A DNA stretch of 37,878 nt from CAZPUI01 sp964415525 (GTDB taxonomy: Bacteria; Acidobacteriota; Holophagae; Holophagales; Holophagaceae). The stretch is from NCBI GenBank assembly GCA_964415525.1, contig CAYQAS010000036.1:1-37878 (forward strand), in the 5' to 3' direction. The number at the start of each line of letters is the position of its first letter. Position 1 is the stretch's first letter. The notes under the pieces were generated by a model. It saw only the letters and a list, made by a program, of their open reading frames with translations. It did no database searches and was not told the DNA's origin. Position numbers and translations under genes: made by a program. Below are positions 16,206 through 25,098 of the stretch, piece by piece.

Positions 16206-16982
16206 CTATCCTGCCACGGACCGTGCCAAGGGTTCCCGCTGGGTGGCAATCGAGAGTTGGGCACCATGGCCGTGGAGGGTCTCCAGGGCGGCAAAGCGCG
16301 CCAGTTCGGGGTCGTTGTTGGCCTCGCTGAGGTGGGCGAGGACCACGTTCCGAAGTCGAGGCGAGAGGATCCGGGCCAGGAATTCCGCCGCGCTCTCGTT
16401 GCTCAGATGCCCGACGCGGCTCAGGATGCGGGCCTTGAGGTGGGGCGGATACTCGCCGTTGCGGAGCATCTCCACATCGTGGTTGCTCTCCAGCACCAGC
16501 AGGTCCAGGTCCAGGCAGTGGTCCATGGCCAGGGCCGTGGGATGGCCCAGGTCCGTCACCACCGCGGCGGTGTAGCCTCCCGCTTCGAGCCGGTAGGCCA
16601 CCGGATCCTCCGCGTCGTGAGGGACCGTGAACGGATGGATGGACCAGCCCTCCCAGGCCAGGGCTTGGCCCGCCCGCAAGGGGATCCACCGGTGCGCGGG
16701 GATCTCGATGCTCTGGATCCGCTCGATGGCGGACCGGGTGGCGGGGGTCGCCAGGATCGCCCAGTCCGTGCGGCGCAGCAGCACGGGGATGGCGGCGATG
16801 TGGTCCGAATGCTCGTGGGAGATGGCGACGGCGCCGACTTCGTTCGAGTCGAATCCCGAGTCCGTCAGCCGCTTGCGGATCTGGAGCAGGGAGAGCCCGG
16901 CATCCATCAGGAGGATCCGGCCCCCGTGGGCAAAGGCGTGGCAGTTGCCCTTGGAGCCGCTGGAGAGGGAGACGTATCTCAT
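16206..16982 (-). CDS. Metallo-beta-lactamase-fold hydrolase, YycJ/WalJ-like
   Basis: A 258-residue cytosolic hydrolase. The start MRYVSLSSGSKGNCH is the usual N-terminus of the YycJ group. The metal site shows SHEHSDH at about residues 55-61, then VPHDAEDP, VTDLGH and LESNHD, as expected for a dinuclear zinc or manganese site. Bacillus YycJ is linked to cell-wall regulation and has been reported as a 5'-3' exonuclease in DNA repair; either could apply. The ATG overlaps the TGA of the EnvC-like gene as ATGA (16979-16982), so translation is coupled. The gene at 16183 starts 22 bases after this stop. Confidence 0.9.
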   Translation of the reverse strand: MRYVSLSSGSKGNCHAFAHGGRILLMDAGLSLLQIRKRLTDSGFDSNEVGAVAISHEHSDHIAAIPVLLRRTDWAILATPATRSAIERIQSIEIPAHRWIPLRAGQALAWEGWSIHPFTVPHDAEDPVAYRLEAGGYTAAVVTDLGHPTALAMDHCLDLDLLVLESNHDVEMLRNGEYPPHLKARILSRVGHLSNESAAEFLARILSPRLRNVVLAHLSEANNDPELARFAALETLHGHGAQLSIATQREPLARSVAG

Positions 16983-18145
16983 TTCTTGGCCGGTCGGTAG
17001 GGCTGCTGAAGCCATTTCTGGGGGTCCTGGGCCTGGGTGCCCTGGCGGATCTCAAAGGAGAGGCGGGGGCCATCCAGGGTCTCTCCCACGTGACCCAGCA
17101 CCTCGCCGGCCCGCAGCACCTGATCCTTGGCCACCAGGGCGCTCTGGAGATGGGTGTAGAGGGTGAACCAGCCGCCGCCGTGGTCCAGGATCACCAGGGG
17201 ACCGAAGGTCTGGAAGGGTTCCGCGAAGATCACCCGACCGTCCGCCACCGCCTGCACTGGCGTGCCGAGGGGGGCCTGGATGAGCAGGCCGCTGTGGAAG
17301 GTCTTGGTGCGGTATTTGGGATGGAGGTGCTCGCCGTAACCCTGGGCGAGGCTGCCCTGGACGGGACCCGGGAGCTTGCCCCGCAGGCCGACGAAGACGG
17401 TACCGGACTCGAAGGCCTCGCTGGGCTTGGCCTTGCCCAGCAGGTTGCCGAGCATCCGTTCCAGCTGGAGGGCCTCCTCCGCCAGTTCGCTTTGCACCTG
17501 CTTCTGGCGCCCCTCATCGCTCTGAAGGTCGGTGAGGAAACCTTCGAGTCGCCCCTCCTGGTGGCGCAGGGCGGCCTGGAGTTGCTCCGCCTCCGCGGCC
17601 TCCTTCTGGAGCCGGGCCATGGCGCCCTTGAGCTCGTCCTCGCGGCGGAGCATCTCCTGCTGGAGGCCCTGGGCCTTCGCGAAGCGGGCCCGTTCCTGGT
17701 TCCGGTGCCAGGCGAGGTAGCGATCCTGGATGAGAAAGGTCTGCATGTCCCGCACCGAGGTGAGGATGCTCAGCGGGCCGAAGGGGCCGATGGCCTGCAT
17801 CCAGCGGATCTGGCGGCGCAGCGCGACCCGCAGCCCCTCCAGTTCCATGCGGATCTGTCCCTTGCGCTGGTCGATGGCCTGGACCTCGCCCTGGGCCTGT
17901 TCCTGTTTGGCCCGGGCACCGTCCGCCTGGGCACGGGCCTTCGAGGCCTGGAGCGTGATCTGCTGCAGGTCCACAAGCACGCCCCGGCGGCGCTTCTTTA
18001 GCGCCGCGAGCTGCTGATCCACCTGGGACATGCGGGTCTGCACCTCGTGCAGACGCTCCTTCAAGGTGACGGCATCCTGCGGAGGCGGCGTCTGCGGAGC
18101 CGCTCCCAGAGCGGTTGTCAGCAGCAGTCCCCGCAGTCGGCTCAA
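16979..18145 (-). CDS. EnvC-like murein hydrolase activator with degenerate LytM domain
   Basis: A 388-residue exported protein; the start codon is TTG, overlapping the previous TGA as TTGA. After a short signal-like segment, residues about 25-235 are two long coiled coils (VTLKERLHEVQTRMSQVDQ; EELQLER-like ALQLERMLGN), interrupted by a hydrophobic patch at 119-140. The C-terminal LytM/M23 domain (about 275-385) keeps FHSGLLI, VQAVADGRVIFAE, LDHGGGWFTLYTHLQ and RLSFEIR. Active M23 enzymes have HxGxD and HxH-type ligands. Here Asp is Leu288 and the last His is Ser363, so metal binding is probably lost. This matches EnvC, which activates amidases at division sites instead of cutting itself. No ftsE or ftsX is adjacent; the membrane protein upstream might take that place. 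Confidence 0.85.
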   Translation of the reverse strand: MSRLRGLLLTTALGAAPQTPPPQDAVTLKERLHEVQTRMSQVDQQLAALKKRRRGVLVDLQQITLQASKARAQADGARAKQEQAQGEVQAIDQRKGQIRMELEGLRVALRRQIRWMQAIGPFGPLSILTSVRDMQTFLIQDRYLAWHRNQERARFAKAQGLQQEMLRREDELKGAMARLQKEAAEAEQLQAALRHQEGRLEGFLTDLQSDEGRQKQVQSELAEEALQLERMLGNLLGKAKPSEAFESGTVFVGLRGKLPGPVQGSLAQGYGEHLHPKYRTKTFHSGLLIQAPLGTPVQAVADGRVIFAEPFQTFGPLVILDHGGGWFTLYTHLQSALVAKDQVLRAGEVLGHVGETLDGPRLSFEIRQGTQAQDPQKWLQQPYRPAKK

Positions 18146-18873
18146 GCCTTGCCCTTCTTCTTAGGGAGGAAGGTCAGGGCGACGAGCAGCACCAGCGGCA
18201 CGCCCACGGAGAGGGGCAGGGCGCTCCAGGCGAAGGGATCGGAGGACACGTGGCCCGTGGGCAGTAGGCGGCCCAGGAAGGCCATGGTCTTCACGACGGC
18301 GTTGGGGGCGAGGTCCGCGAGATACTCGCCACCGTAAGTCATGTACTTGCCCAGGCTCTGGAGGGCGATGGCGAGGAGCAGGGCGACCCCCGCGTTGGAG
18401 CGCACCAGCAGGAGCATGGCGCCGGTCCAGAGGGTGAGCTGAAGGCCGAGGAGGATGGCGCTCAGATCGGCAAGGCAAAGGGCGCTGGGGAAGGGATGGC
18501 CCAGCAGGCGGTAGCTGGCGGCCCAGATGGGCAGCAGCAGGATCTGGGAGTAAAAGAGGCCGTTCAGGAGCCCGAGGCCGAGGTCCACGAGCAGGTCCTT
18601 GAGAGAGCCCTTCCGCAGCGTGTCCATCAGAGGCAGGATCGCCGTGAGCAGCAGGGTGAAGGGCACCAGGGTGCCGATGGCCTCCGTCAGCGCGCCCCGG
18701 AAGACCTGGGCGGGATCCACGAGGATGGTCATAGAGCTAAGGGTGACCGGCGTGCCGAAGATGGTGAGGTTGCCGCCTTCCGCAGGCTGCACGCCGCCAA
18801 TGACCAGCCCAGCCACCAGCAGGGAGAGGCAGGCCCAGATGATGCGCAACTTGGAACTTCCAAAGCGGTTCAT
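18142..18873 (-). CDS. Polytopic membrane protein, ABC-2-permease-like
   Basis: A 243-residue protein starting at ATG 18873, chosen because the frame upstream lacks family-like or membrane sequence. About six hydrophobic segments are visible (IIWACLSLLVAGLVIGGV; LVPFTLLLTAILPLM; GLLNGLFYSQILLLPIWA; ALCLADLSAILLGLQLTL; AGVALLLAIALQSLG; LPLSVGVPLVLLVALTFLP). The layout, with RKGSLKDLL after the second segment, recalls ABC-2-type permeases, but no ATPase gene is adjacent. It ends in KKKGKA and overlaps the EnvC-like start by four bases. Being coupled to an EnvC-like factor, it may be part of an envelope complex; this is inference. Confidence 0.7.
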   Translation of the reverse strand: MNRFGSSKLRIIWACLSLLVAGLVIGGVQPAEGGNLTIFGTPVTLSSMTILVDPAQVFRGALTEAIGTLVPFTLLLTAILPLMDTLRKGSLKDLLVDLGLGLLNGLFYSQILLLPIWAASYRLLGHPFPSALCLADLSAILLGLQLTLWTGAMLLLVRSNAGVALLLAIALQSLGKYMTYGGEYLADLAPNAVVKTMAFLGRLLPTGHVSSDPFAWSALPLSVGVPLVLLVALTFLPKKKGKA

Positions 18874-19293
18874 GGCGACTCCGTAGACAGGGATTGTACT
18901 GCGACGAAGGGCCGGCTTGGTTCCAGGTACTGCTTTGCCATGAGGACGCACGAAGCATACGGAGATTGGCCTGTGCTGCTTCGAGTCCACCCCTGGAGCG
19001 GCACTGGCGTTTGGACAGTTGCTTCCACAGATTCGATCCACCTCTCAGGCATGAAGGTCGGGTCTGGAAGTGCAGGCAACGCCTGCTTGCAGTCATCCCC
19101 TTCATCCCTTTCGTACTTGTTTAATCTTCTTTTAAAAGCAGATATGAAAAAGGATAAAAGAGATGCAAGGGATTCGTGCGATGCCGTTCGCATCAACGCT
19201 GGAGCCCGGTGCGACGCGGGACGACACGGCACGGAGTCAGGGTGGGGATTGTCCGACGCGCGGGTCCGCCCTTTGGTGTCTTCACGGCAGCTA
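18874..19293. other. Gene-free region upstream of the envelope operon
   Basis: About 420 bases. The segment 19110-19165 is unusually AT-rich (TTTAATCTTCTTTTAAAAG) compared with the surroundings and may contain a promoter for the minus-strand run at 18873, but I cannot assign -35 and -10 boxes. A short inverted repeat GCAGGC-AAC-GCCTGC lies near 19075. Open frames here have no family resemblance. Confidence 0.5.
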
Positions 19294-20883
19294 TCAGTAG
19301 GGCCCCTGTCCTGCATCCAGCAACAGTTGGTTCCGCTTGGAGCGGCTCTCGCCGACGCTGGTCACGCGCACGCCGGGTTCGTCCTGGATCGGGCACTTGG
19401 CCACGCAGATGCCGCAGCCGGTGCAGATGCGCAGGTCCACGTGAGGCTGCTTGAGCAGCACCGGCGCGCCGTTGCGGTCCTTGACTTCCACTTCTTCGAA
19501 CCAGATGGACTTGGTGGGCGTCGGGCAGTGCTCTTCGCAGACGATGCACGGCGTGGCATGGGCCCAGGGCAGGCAGCGGTCCTTCACGAACATGGCGGTG
19601 CCGATGCGGGTCTGGAGCTTCTCCGGCAGGTTCAGGCGCTTGATGGCCCCCGTGGGGCAGACCTGGCCGCAGAGGGTGCAGTTGGGCTCGCACCACCCGG
19701 CCTTGGGCACGAGCACCGGCGTCCAGAGGGCTTCCATGCCATGGCCGAGGCCCGCAGGCTGCAAGGCGTTCGTCGGGCAGACCTTCATGCAGGCGCCGCA
19801 CTTCACGCACTGGGCGAGGAATTCGGATTCCTCCCGGGCGCCGGGAGGGCGGATCAGGAGGCCCGCCGGGCGTTCGGGATCGAAGGCCGACGTGCTGCGG
19901 GAGAAGGCGGCGGTGGCGCCACCGGCGACAGTCGCCATCAGCAGGCGGCGGCGTCCCACATCCGGGGTCGTGTCCGCGGGTTTCACCGAGAACTCCCAGC
20001 TCACGGCCTTCTTGGGGCAGGGATCATCGCAGTTGCCGCACTGGTAGCACTCTGTGGGCATCCACTTTGAGCCGTCGGAAGGCGCGATGCCCGCCTGGCA
20101 GTTCCGGTCGCAGACGCCGCAGCCGGAGCAGCCTTCGGAGGTCTCCTTCTTCAGCAGCGACCAGCGGCCCGCCAGGCCCAGCAAGGCGCCGAGGGGGCAG
20201 AGATACCGACACCAGAAGCGCTTCTCCACGCGGTTGAGCAGGAGGATGACGACGAGCACGCCGCCCACCACCAGGGCGCCTTCGTAGTAGGGCTGCTGGA
20301 AGGCGAGAACGGTCTTCTTGAGGCCGGTGTAGAGCGTCTGGCCGGGGACGGAGACGACCTTGTGGCTGCTGGCCAGGGTGACATCGGCAAACGCGTTGGC
20401 GGCAGCGTTGAAGGCCGGGTAGACGCCCACGGTGAGGCAGCGCAGGAGCAGGGAGAGGGGATCCAGCAGCCCCACGAACTGCACGCCGAAGATGGAGGCG
20501 CCAAGCACCCCCGCGAGGATCCAGTACTTCACGGCGAACCAGCCGCGCACGCGCTCGACGGTGCGGGTCTTCTTCCGGCCGAGGGCGCCCACGAGGTTGT
20601 TCAGGGTGCCCAGGGGGCAGACCCAGCCACAGAAGACGCGGCCGAGGACCGCGGTGAGGGCCAGGGTCACCAGGGACCAGAGCATGGCCTTCACCAGCGT
20701 GTGCCCACTGATGAAGGTCGCGAGGAAGAGCAGGGGATCTGTATCCAGGAACAGCCGCGCCGGAAGCCCCAGGGTGTCGGAGCCCTTGGATTCGGTCTGG
20801 ATGAAGAGCCAGAGGAAGAGCAGGAGGAAGACGGCCTGAGTGGCGCGACGGGCGTTGGCCAGGTTCATGCGGGGCAGTTTCAT
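19294..20883 (-). CDS. NapH/NapG-like membrane polyferredoxin fusion
   Basis: A 529-residue membrane electron-transfer protein. The N-terminal half has transmembrane helices and two NapH/CcoG-like CxxxCP motifs (C85GWVC89P, C225RYLC229P), then two ferredoxin motifs (CSGCGVCDRNC at 252-262, CYQCGNCDDPC at 279-289). An internal twin-arginine-like segment (GRRRLLMATVAGGATAAF, about 310-327) follows. The C-terminal half is NapG/MauM-like, with CVKCGACMKVCP, CTLCGQVCP, CIVCEEHCP and CTGCGICVAKCP. This looks like NapH and NapG joined into one chain, with the former Tat signal of NapG now in the middle. It probably carries electrons from the quinone pool to a periplasmic partner. No reductase gene is adjacent. 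The DUF362 gene lies 142 bases upstream in the same direction. Confidence 0.88.
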   Translation of the reverse strand: MKLPRMNLANARRATQAVFLLLFLWLFIQTESKGSDTLGLPARLFLDTDPLLFLATFISGHTLVKAMLWSLVTLALTAVLGRVFCGWVCPLGTLNNLVGALGRKKTRTVERVRGWFAVKYWILAGVLGASIFGVQFVGLLDPLSLLLRCLTVGVYPAFNAAANAFADVTLASSHKVVSVPGQTLYTGLKKTVLAFQQPYYEGALVVGGVLVVILLLNRVEKRFWCRYLCPLGALLGLAGRWSLLKKETSEGCSGCGVCDRNCQAGIAPSDGSKWMPTECYQCGNCDDPCPKKAVSWEFSVKPADTTPDVGRRRLLMATVAGGATAAFSRSTSAFDPERPAGLLIRPPGAREESEFLAQCVKCGACMKVCPTNALQPAGLGHGMEALWTPVLVPKAGWCEPNCTLCGQVCPTGAIKRLNLPEKLQTRIGTAMFVKDRCLPWAHATPCIVCEEHCPTPTKSIWFEEVEVKDRNGAPVLLKQPHVDLRICTGCGICVAKCPIQDEPGVRVTSVGESRSKRNQLLLDAGQGPY

Positions 20884-21014
20884 GGGGCATTCCGGGGGTT
20901 GCGGGGTTTCAGGCTCGTCCAGGCGCAGCTCGCTCCCGTGAGGCCTGGAGCCCATTCAGGCTCGTACTGTTCGGCACCACCGGGTGCCTCGGAGGCTTCC
21001 GGGAGGTGCAAGAT

Positions 21015-21037
21015 CCTTCAGACCTTCAGACCTTCAG
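21015..21037. repeat. Short tandem repeat CCTTCAGA, 2.9 copies
   Basis: CCTTCAGA at 21015-21022 and 21023-21030, then CCTTCAG at 21031-21037. The repeat spans the stop codon of the DUF362 gene (21026-21028), so a unit gain or loss would change its last residues. Likely a slippage product. Confidence 0.6.
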
Positions 21038-21928
21038 CTGGCGGATGGCGAGCTTCGTCAGGTCCATCTGGCCCAGGCCGCGGCGGGCGCCGTGCTTGAC
21101 CACGCCCAGATCCTCGCCCTTCATGCCGAAGAGGGTGGCGCCGTAGGCATCCACGGCAACCTGATCCACGCCCACGATGATCGTGTCGAGCTTCTTCACG
21201 TCCGCGAGGCTGCCGCCCACCGGCCCATGGTTGGTCAGGATGCGCACGGCGTCGAGGATGGTCAGGCAGGGCTTGAAGACCGTCGCCAGGTCGCAGAGGG
21301 TGACATCCAGGTTCTGGTGGGCGCGGTTGCGGGCGCCGCCCATGAGACCCATGACGTTCTTCATGCCGAGGGTCAGCTTGGAGAGGCCGTGGTGCTTGGC
21401 GATGGGGACGTTGATGACCTTGTCCGCCTCCAGGGCGTCCAAGTAGAGCGGCCAGCTCTTGATGGCCTCGCCGTTCGGGATGGCGACTTCCTTGAAACGG
21501 CGCTCCTCGATGTGGCTCACCTCGGCGCCCGCGGCCTTCGCGGCGGCTTCGATGCCGCTGGAGACATAGCAGCGGCGGGGATCGTGACAGGTGCGGTCGA
21601 AGACCTTCACCTTCTTGGCGCCCGCTTCATAGGCCATCTTCACCACCGTGGCGACCACCTCCGGGTTGGTGCAGGCGGCCTGCTCCGGGGTGCGGTCCCA
21701 GCCCATGTTGGGCTTCACGACGACCACGTCGCCCTTGGAGACGAAGGCCCGCATGCCGCCCATGGCCTCGAGGGCGGCGCGGACCATGCGCTCGGCGTTC
21801 TGGCCGTTGGCCACGACGAGACCGGGACGGGCGGTGGGGGCGGCCTCCAGGCCAGGCATCAGATGCTCGGCAAGGGCCAGGCCAGCGGCCGTGGTGGCAG
21901 TGGACTGCAGGAAGCGGCGGCGATCCAT
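21026..21928 (-). CDS. Tat-exported DUF362 protein
   Basis: A 300-residue protein of the DUF362 family. Starts at ATG 21928 with GAGGAGG upstream. The N-terminus MDRRRFLQSTATTAAGLALA is a twin-arginine signal, so the protein is folded before export. The family blocks are VVVKPNMGWDRTPEQAACTN, AKKVKVFDRTC, VINVPIAKHHGLSKLTLGMK and GVDQVAVDAYGATLFG. DUF362 proteins often end in ferredoxin motifs; this one does not, but it is next to a polyferredoxin gene that may supply the clusters. No reaction is established for this branch of the family as far as I know. It probably shares a transcript with the downstream NapGH-like gene (142-base gap). Confidence 0.88.
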   Translation of the reverse strand: MDRRRFLQSTATTAAGLALAEHLMPGLEAAPTARPGLVVANGQNAERMVRAALEAMGGMRAFVSKGDVVVVKPNMGWDRTPEQAACTNPEVVATVVKMAYEAGAKKVKVFDRTCHDPRRCYVSSGIEAAAKAAGAEVSHIEERRFKEVAIPNGEAIKSWPLYLDALEADKVINVPIAKHHGLSKLTLGMKNVMGLMGGARNRAHQNLDVTLCDLATVFKPCLTILDAVRILTNHGPVGGSLADVKKLDTIIVGVDQVAVDAYGATLFGMKGEDLGVVKHGARRGLGQMDLTKLAIRQLKV

Positions 21929-22090
21929 GGCGTCCTCCTCAGGGTGGCTGCCTCGCAACGCGAGGATGGAAGTGGGTCCAGTGTAGGCGCCTCCGGCATA
22001 CATTCGAGCTGGAACGGGGGGTTGTGGCGGGGATCAAAAGGATTGCATTCCCCGACTTCGGTCTCCCGGAGCCCAGATGCGGAGGTATTC

Positions 22091-22564
22091 ATGAAATTCC
22101 TCATGCTTTCTCTTTTGCTTCCCGGCCTGTCCCTTGGGGCCCAGGTGGATGCCAGGGCCAAGGCATCCGCTCAGGCGGTGAAGTCCAATCCGCTCTACCA
22201 GGACAAGGGCAACCAGGGCGTGAATCCCCTCTACGCGGACACGCAACGGCAGATCCAGGGCATCCTCATCGGCCTCAAGCCGGAGGTGGCGGCCAAGGTT
22301 CGGTCCGCCGCGGCTCTGCTCCAGGCCAGTCCCGCCCTGCATGGCCCAGAGGACGCCGCATGGCGGGCGGCCCAGGATGCGGTTCAGCGGACCTTTGGGG
22401 TGAACCGTCCGCCGGATCCCCTGGAATCCCTGGCGGTGGTGGTGGCGGGCCTCGCTGTGACCGGCAAGCGCATCGACAAGGCTTCGCCCTTGCTGATGAA
22501 GGTTTCCAACGTCCTGAAGACGAAGCACGACACGGTGAAGAACAGCATCAACAACGTCCGCTGA
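22091..22564 (+). CDS. Small exported protein of unknown function
   Basis: A 157-residue protein. GGAGG at 22081-22085 supports ATG 22091. Signal peptide MKFLMLSLLLPGLSLGAQ is clear. The mature protein is mostly helical and Ala-rich, with a repeated-looking N-terminal motif SNPLYQDKGNQGVNPLY and a C-terminal basic amphipathic part (KVSNVLKTKHDTVKNSINN). No Cys, no transmembrane segment and no known domain. Divergent from the DUF362 gene (162-base gap) and 90 bases before the ABC transporter gene, which has its own ribosome site. Confidence 0.75.
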   Translation: MKFLMLSLLLPGLSLGAQVDARAKASAQAVKSNPLYQDKGNQGVNPLYADTQRQIQGILIGLKPEVAAKVRSAAALLQASPALHGPEDAAWRAAQDAVQRTFGVNRPPDPLESLAVVVAGLAVTGKRIDKASPLLMKVSNVLKTKHDTVKNSINNVR

Positions 22565-22654
22565 GCCGTTCGCCCGGACGCCGTGTCCGCTGGGCGGCGC
22601 CGCATGGGCCTTCGCGAAGGCGGGGCTATCCTGGGTGACTTCCAGGAAAAATCC

Positions 22655-23407
22655 ATGACCCTTGCCCTCGAACTCCATCACCTCACGAAGCGCTTCGGTG
22701 ACAAGGTTGCCGTGGACGATCTCAGCCTGAGCCTCGAGCCCGGCACGTTCCTTGGGCTGTTAGGCCGCAATGGCGCCGGGAAATCCACCACCCTGAAGAT
22801 GGTGACGGGTCTCCTGACGCCGACCACCGGCACCATTCGCGTGCTGGGCACGGACCTCGCCATGGACCCTGTGACGGTGAAGCGCCAGATCGGCGTGATG
22901 CCCGAGGACATGGCCCTGCTGGACTACCTGAGCGGGCCTCAGTACCTGCGTTTCGTGGGCCGCATGTACGGGCTGGAGGATGCCGTCATCGATCAGCGCA
23001 CGAAGGAGCTCTTTGGGCTGCTGGATCTGGAGCCCGCGCCCAAGGCCCTCGTGACGGATTACAGCTATGGCATGAAGAAGAAGCTCGCCCTCAGTGCCGC
23101 CCTCATTCACGGCCCCAAGGTGGTCTTCCTGGACGAACCCTTTGAGGGCATCGACGCCGTTACCAGCCGTACCATCAAGGAACTCCTGCTCTCCCTGCAG
23201 AAGCGCGGCCTGACCCTGGTGCTGACCAGCCACATCATGGAAGTGGTGGAGCGCCTCTGCCCGCTCATCGCCATCCTCGACGAAGGCAAGCTCAAGGGCT
23301 ACGGCACCCTGGACGAGCTCCGCGCCCGCAACGACGTCGACAGCCTGGAAGAACTGTTCGTGGAACTCGTCGGCGGCGCCCAAAAGGGGGAGCTGTCATG
23401 GCTGTAG
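22655..23407 (+). CDS. ABC transporter ATP-binding protein
   Basis: A 250-residue ATPase. Start ATG 22655 follows AGGA. Walker A is GRNGAGKST (37-45), the Q-loop is in IGVMPEDMALLDYLSG, the signature motif is YSYGMKKKL in place of the canonical LSGGQ, Walker B is KVVFLDEPFEGID and the switch His is in LTSHIME. The layout matches the ABC-2 export group (CcmA-like), including the C-terminal IAILDEGKLKGYGTLDEL. It overlaps the permease gene by ten bases, so the two are translationally coupled. The substrate is unknown. Confidence 0.93.
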   Translation: MTLALELHHLTKRFGDKVAVDDLSLSLEPGTFLGLLGRNGAGKSTTLKMVTGLLTPTTGTIRVLGTDLAMDPVTVKRQIGVMPEDMALLDYLSGPQYLRFVGRMYGLEDAVIDQRTKELFGLLDLEPAPKALVTDYSYGMKKKLALSAALIHGPKVVFLDEPFEGIDAVTSRTIKELLLSLQKRGLTLVLTSHIMEVVERLCPLIAILDEGKLKGYGTLDELRARNDVDSLEELFVELVGGAQKGELSWL

Positions 23408-25095
23408 GACCCGATATGGTGTGGTCCGCGGATGCTTATCGTCCGCCGGTCTCGCCCCTTCGCGCCGTCCTCACGGCTCATCTACAAGCCAACTGGAGCC
23501 GCACGTGCCGGGAATCCCAGGCCAACGGCGCCTGGGTGGCGGTGCTGGTGGTGGCGCTGCTGGGGCTCTTCGCCCTGCTGCCCATGCTGGGGCTCGCCGG
23601 TGTCCTGGGCTACGGGGCGGGGAAGTACCTCGGGCAGCATCCTGCCCCCCTGCTGATTCTCGGAGCCGGGCTCACCCTGGCGCCTGCATTCGTGGGACTG
23701 GCGGAAGGTCTGCTCATGGCGGGTCGGAGTCTGCCCTGGGAGGCCTTCCGGGTGTTCCCCCTGCGCTTCCGCACTCTGGTGATGGCGGAAGTGGCCTCCG
23801 GCGCCGGTTCCGTCATTTTCATCCTCGCGGGCGCTTGTGCCCTGGTCCTCTTCGGGGCGATGGCCGTGACGCGGCCTGCGTTGGCGCCCTTCGCGCTGCT
23901 CTGGTGGGCGGCCTCCGGGATGATTCATCTCCTGGCGGCGCAGTTGGGTTCGGGCATCAGCTCACTGCTGGCCCGCAACCTTCGGTTTGTGGCCTTCACC
24001 CTTCTGATCCTCCTCTCCATCACTCCGGCGCTGATCGATAACGTTTCGAAGGGCAAAAAGACCCGAGGGACGGACATCGAGATGGCGGAAACGCGGCGTG
24101 CGCGTCACGAGCAGGGGGAGGCCCTCAAGCGCACCTTCGAGGCCACCATGGTCAAGGCCGGTGTGATCGCCCAAGTGCTGCCCGGCACCCAGGCGGTCCA
24201 GGGCAGCCTGGAGCTGGTGCAGGGCACCATCGGCATGGGACTCCTTCGGCAGCTCTATCCCTTGGCTTGTTTTGGGCTCCTGGCTCTCGCGGGGGCCCGC
24301 CTCCTGGCCATGGAGGAGCGGGAGAGCCGCCGCAAGGAACGGGGCGGTCGCCGTGGGGCCAAGGGGGTGGAGAAACTGTGGTCCTTTGCCAGTCCCGCGG
24401 TTGGCGTGGCGCGCCTCATGGGGGCCTGCATCCTGAAGAGCCACCTGGGCAGGCTGACCTTCCTGATGCCCGTGTTCCCGCTCGTGATGATTGGTGGGCC
24501 GCTGCAGAAGCTCAGTCAGGGCTCCCAGGCCCTGGGCATCGCGTTGATCTATGTCCTCCTGGCCACGGGCAGCTTGGTCTACAACCAGTTCGGTTTGGAT
24601 CGGCATGGCGTGAAGGCCCTCTTCCTGATGCCACTGCGGGGCGTGGACCTGCTGAAGGGCAAGGCGCTGGCCCTCATCCTGCATGGGGGATTGCTCATGG
24701 GGCTCACCGTGGCCATCGCCGCACCCCTGACGGGCGCCACGGTGCTGGGATCCCTCTCGGCCCTCGCCATGGGCGCTTCCGTCATGGCGGTGAACGTGAT
24801 GGTGGGCCAGTGGACCAGCGTCTGGCAGCCCCGGGCCCTGCCCTGGGACAGCTTCAACCGCACGAACCTGCCCTTCGCCACGGCGATGATCAACCTGGGC
24901 GTCAACGGCACCGTGGGCGGCAGCCTCTTCGGCGTCCACGCCCTGTTGCTCTGGATTGCCCCGACGGCTGCGTTTCCCGTGATGCTGGCGCTCGCCGTCG
25001 GGCTCTGGACCCTCTACCTGAAGGTGTTCCTGCCCCTGCTGGGACAGAACCTGGACAAGCACCGCGAGCGGGTGCTGCACGCCCTGGAGGCTTAG
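23398..25095 (+). CDS. ABC-2-type exporter membrane protein
   Basis: A 565-residue polytopic membrane protein partner of the ATPase, starting inside its last codons. Hydrophobic segments are many, including GAWVAVLVVALLGLFALLPM, GAGSVIFILAGACALVLFGA, FVAFTLLILLSITPALID, LTFLMPVFPLVMIGGPL, LALILHGGLLMGLTVAIAAP and LLLWIAPTAAFPVMLALAVG. A charged soluble loop (KGKKTRGTDIEMAETRRARH) lies between the third and fourth helices. The size, about twelve helices, suggests two ABC-2 permease halves in one chain. It is followed three bases later by a deacetylase-fold gene. Substrate not predictable. Confidence 0.85.
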   Translation: MAVGPDMVWSADAYRPPVSPLRAVLTAHLQANWSRTCRESQANGAWVAVLVVALLGLFALLPMLGLAGVLGYGAGKYLGQHPAPLLILGAGLTLAPAFVGLAEGLLMAGRSLPWEAFRVFPLRFRTLVMAEVASGAGSVIFILAGACALVLFGAMAVTRPALAPFALLWWAASGMIHLLAAQLGSGISSLLARNLRFVAFTLLILLSITPALIDNVSKGKKTRGTDIEMAETRRARHEQGEALKRTFEATMVKAGVIAQVLPGTQAVQGSLELVQGTIGMGLLRQLYPLACFGLLALAGARLLAMEERESRRKERGGRRGAKGVEKLWSFASPAVGVARLMGACILKSHLGRLTFLMPVFPLVMIGGPLQKLSQGSQALGIALIYVLLATGSLVYNQFGLDRHGVKALFLMPLRGVDLLKGKALALILHGGLLMGLTVAIAAPLTGATVLGSLSALAMGASVMAVNVMVGQWTSVWQPRALPWDSFNRTNLPFATAMINLGVNGTVGGSLFGVHALLLWIAPTAAFPVMLALAVGLWTLYLKVFLPLLGQNLDKHRERVLHALEA

Positions 25096-25098
25096 GCG

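Noticed and set aside
18955..19010. TTCGAGTCC in a possible tRNA T-arm context
   Set aside because: The flanking bases do not form a T stem, and no D arm, anticodon arm or acceptor stem can be drawn on either strand.
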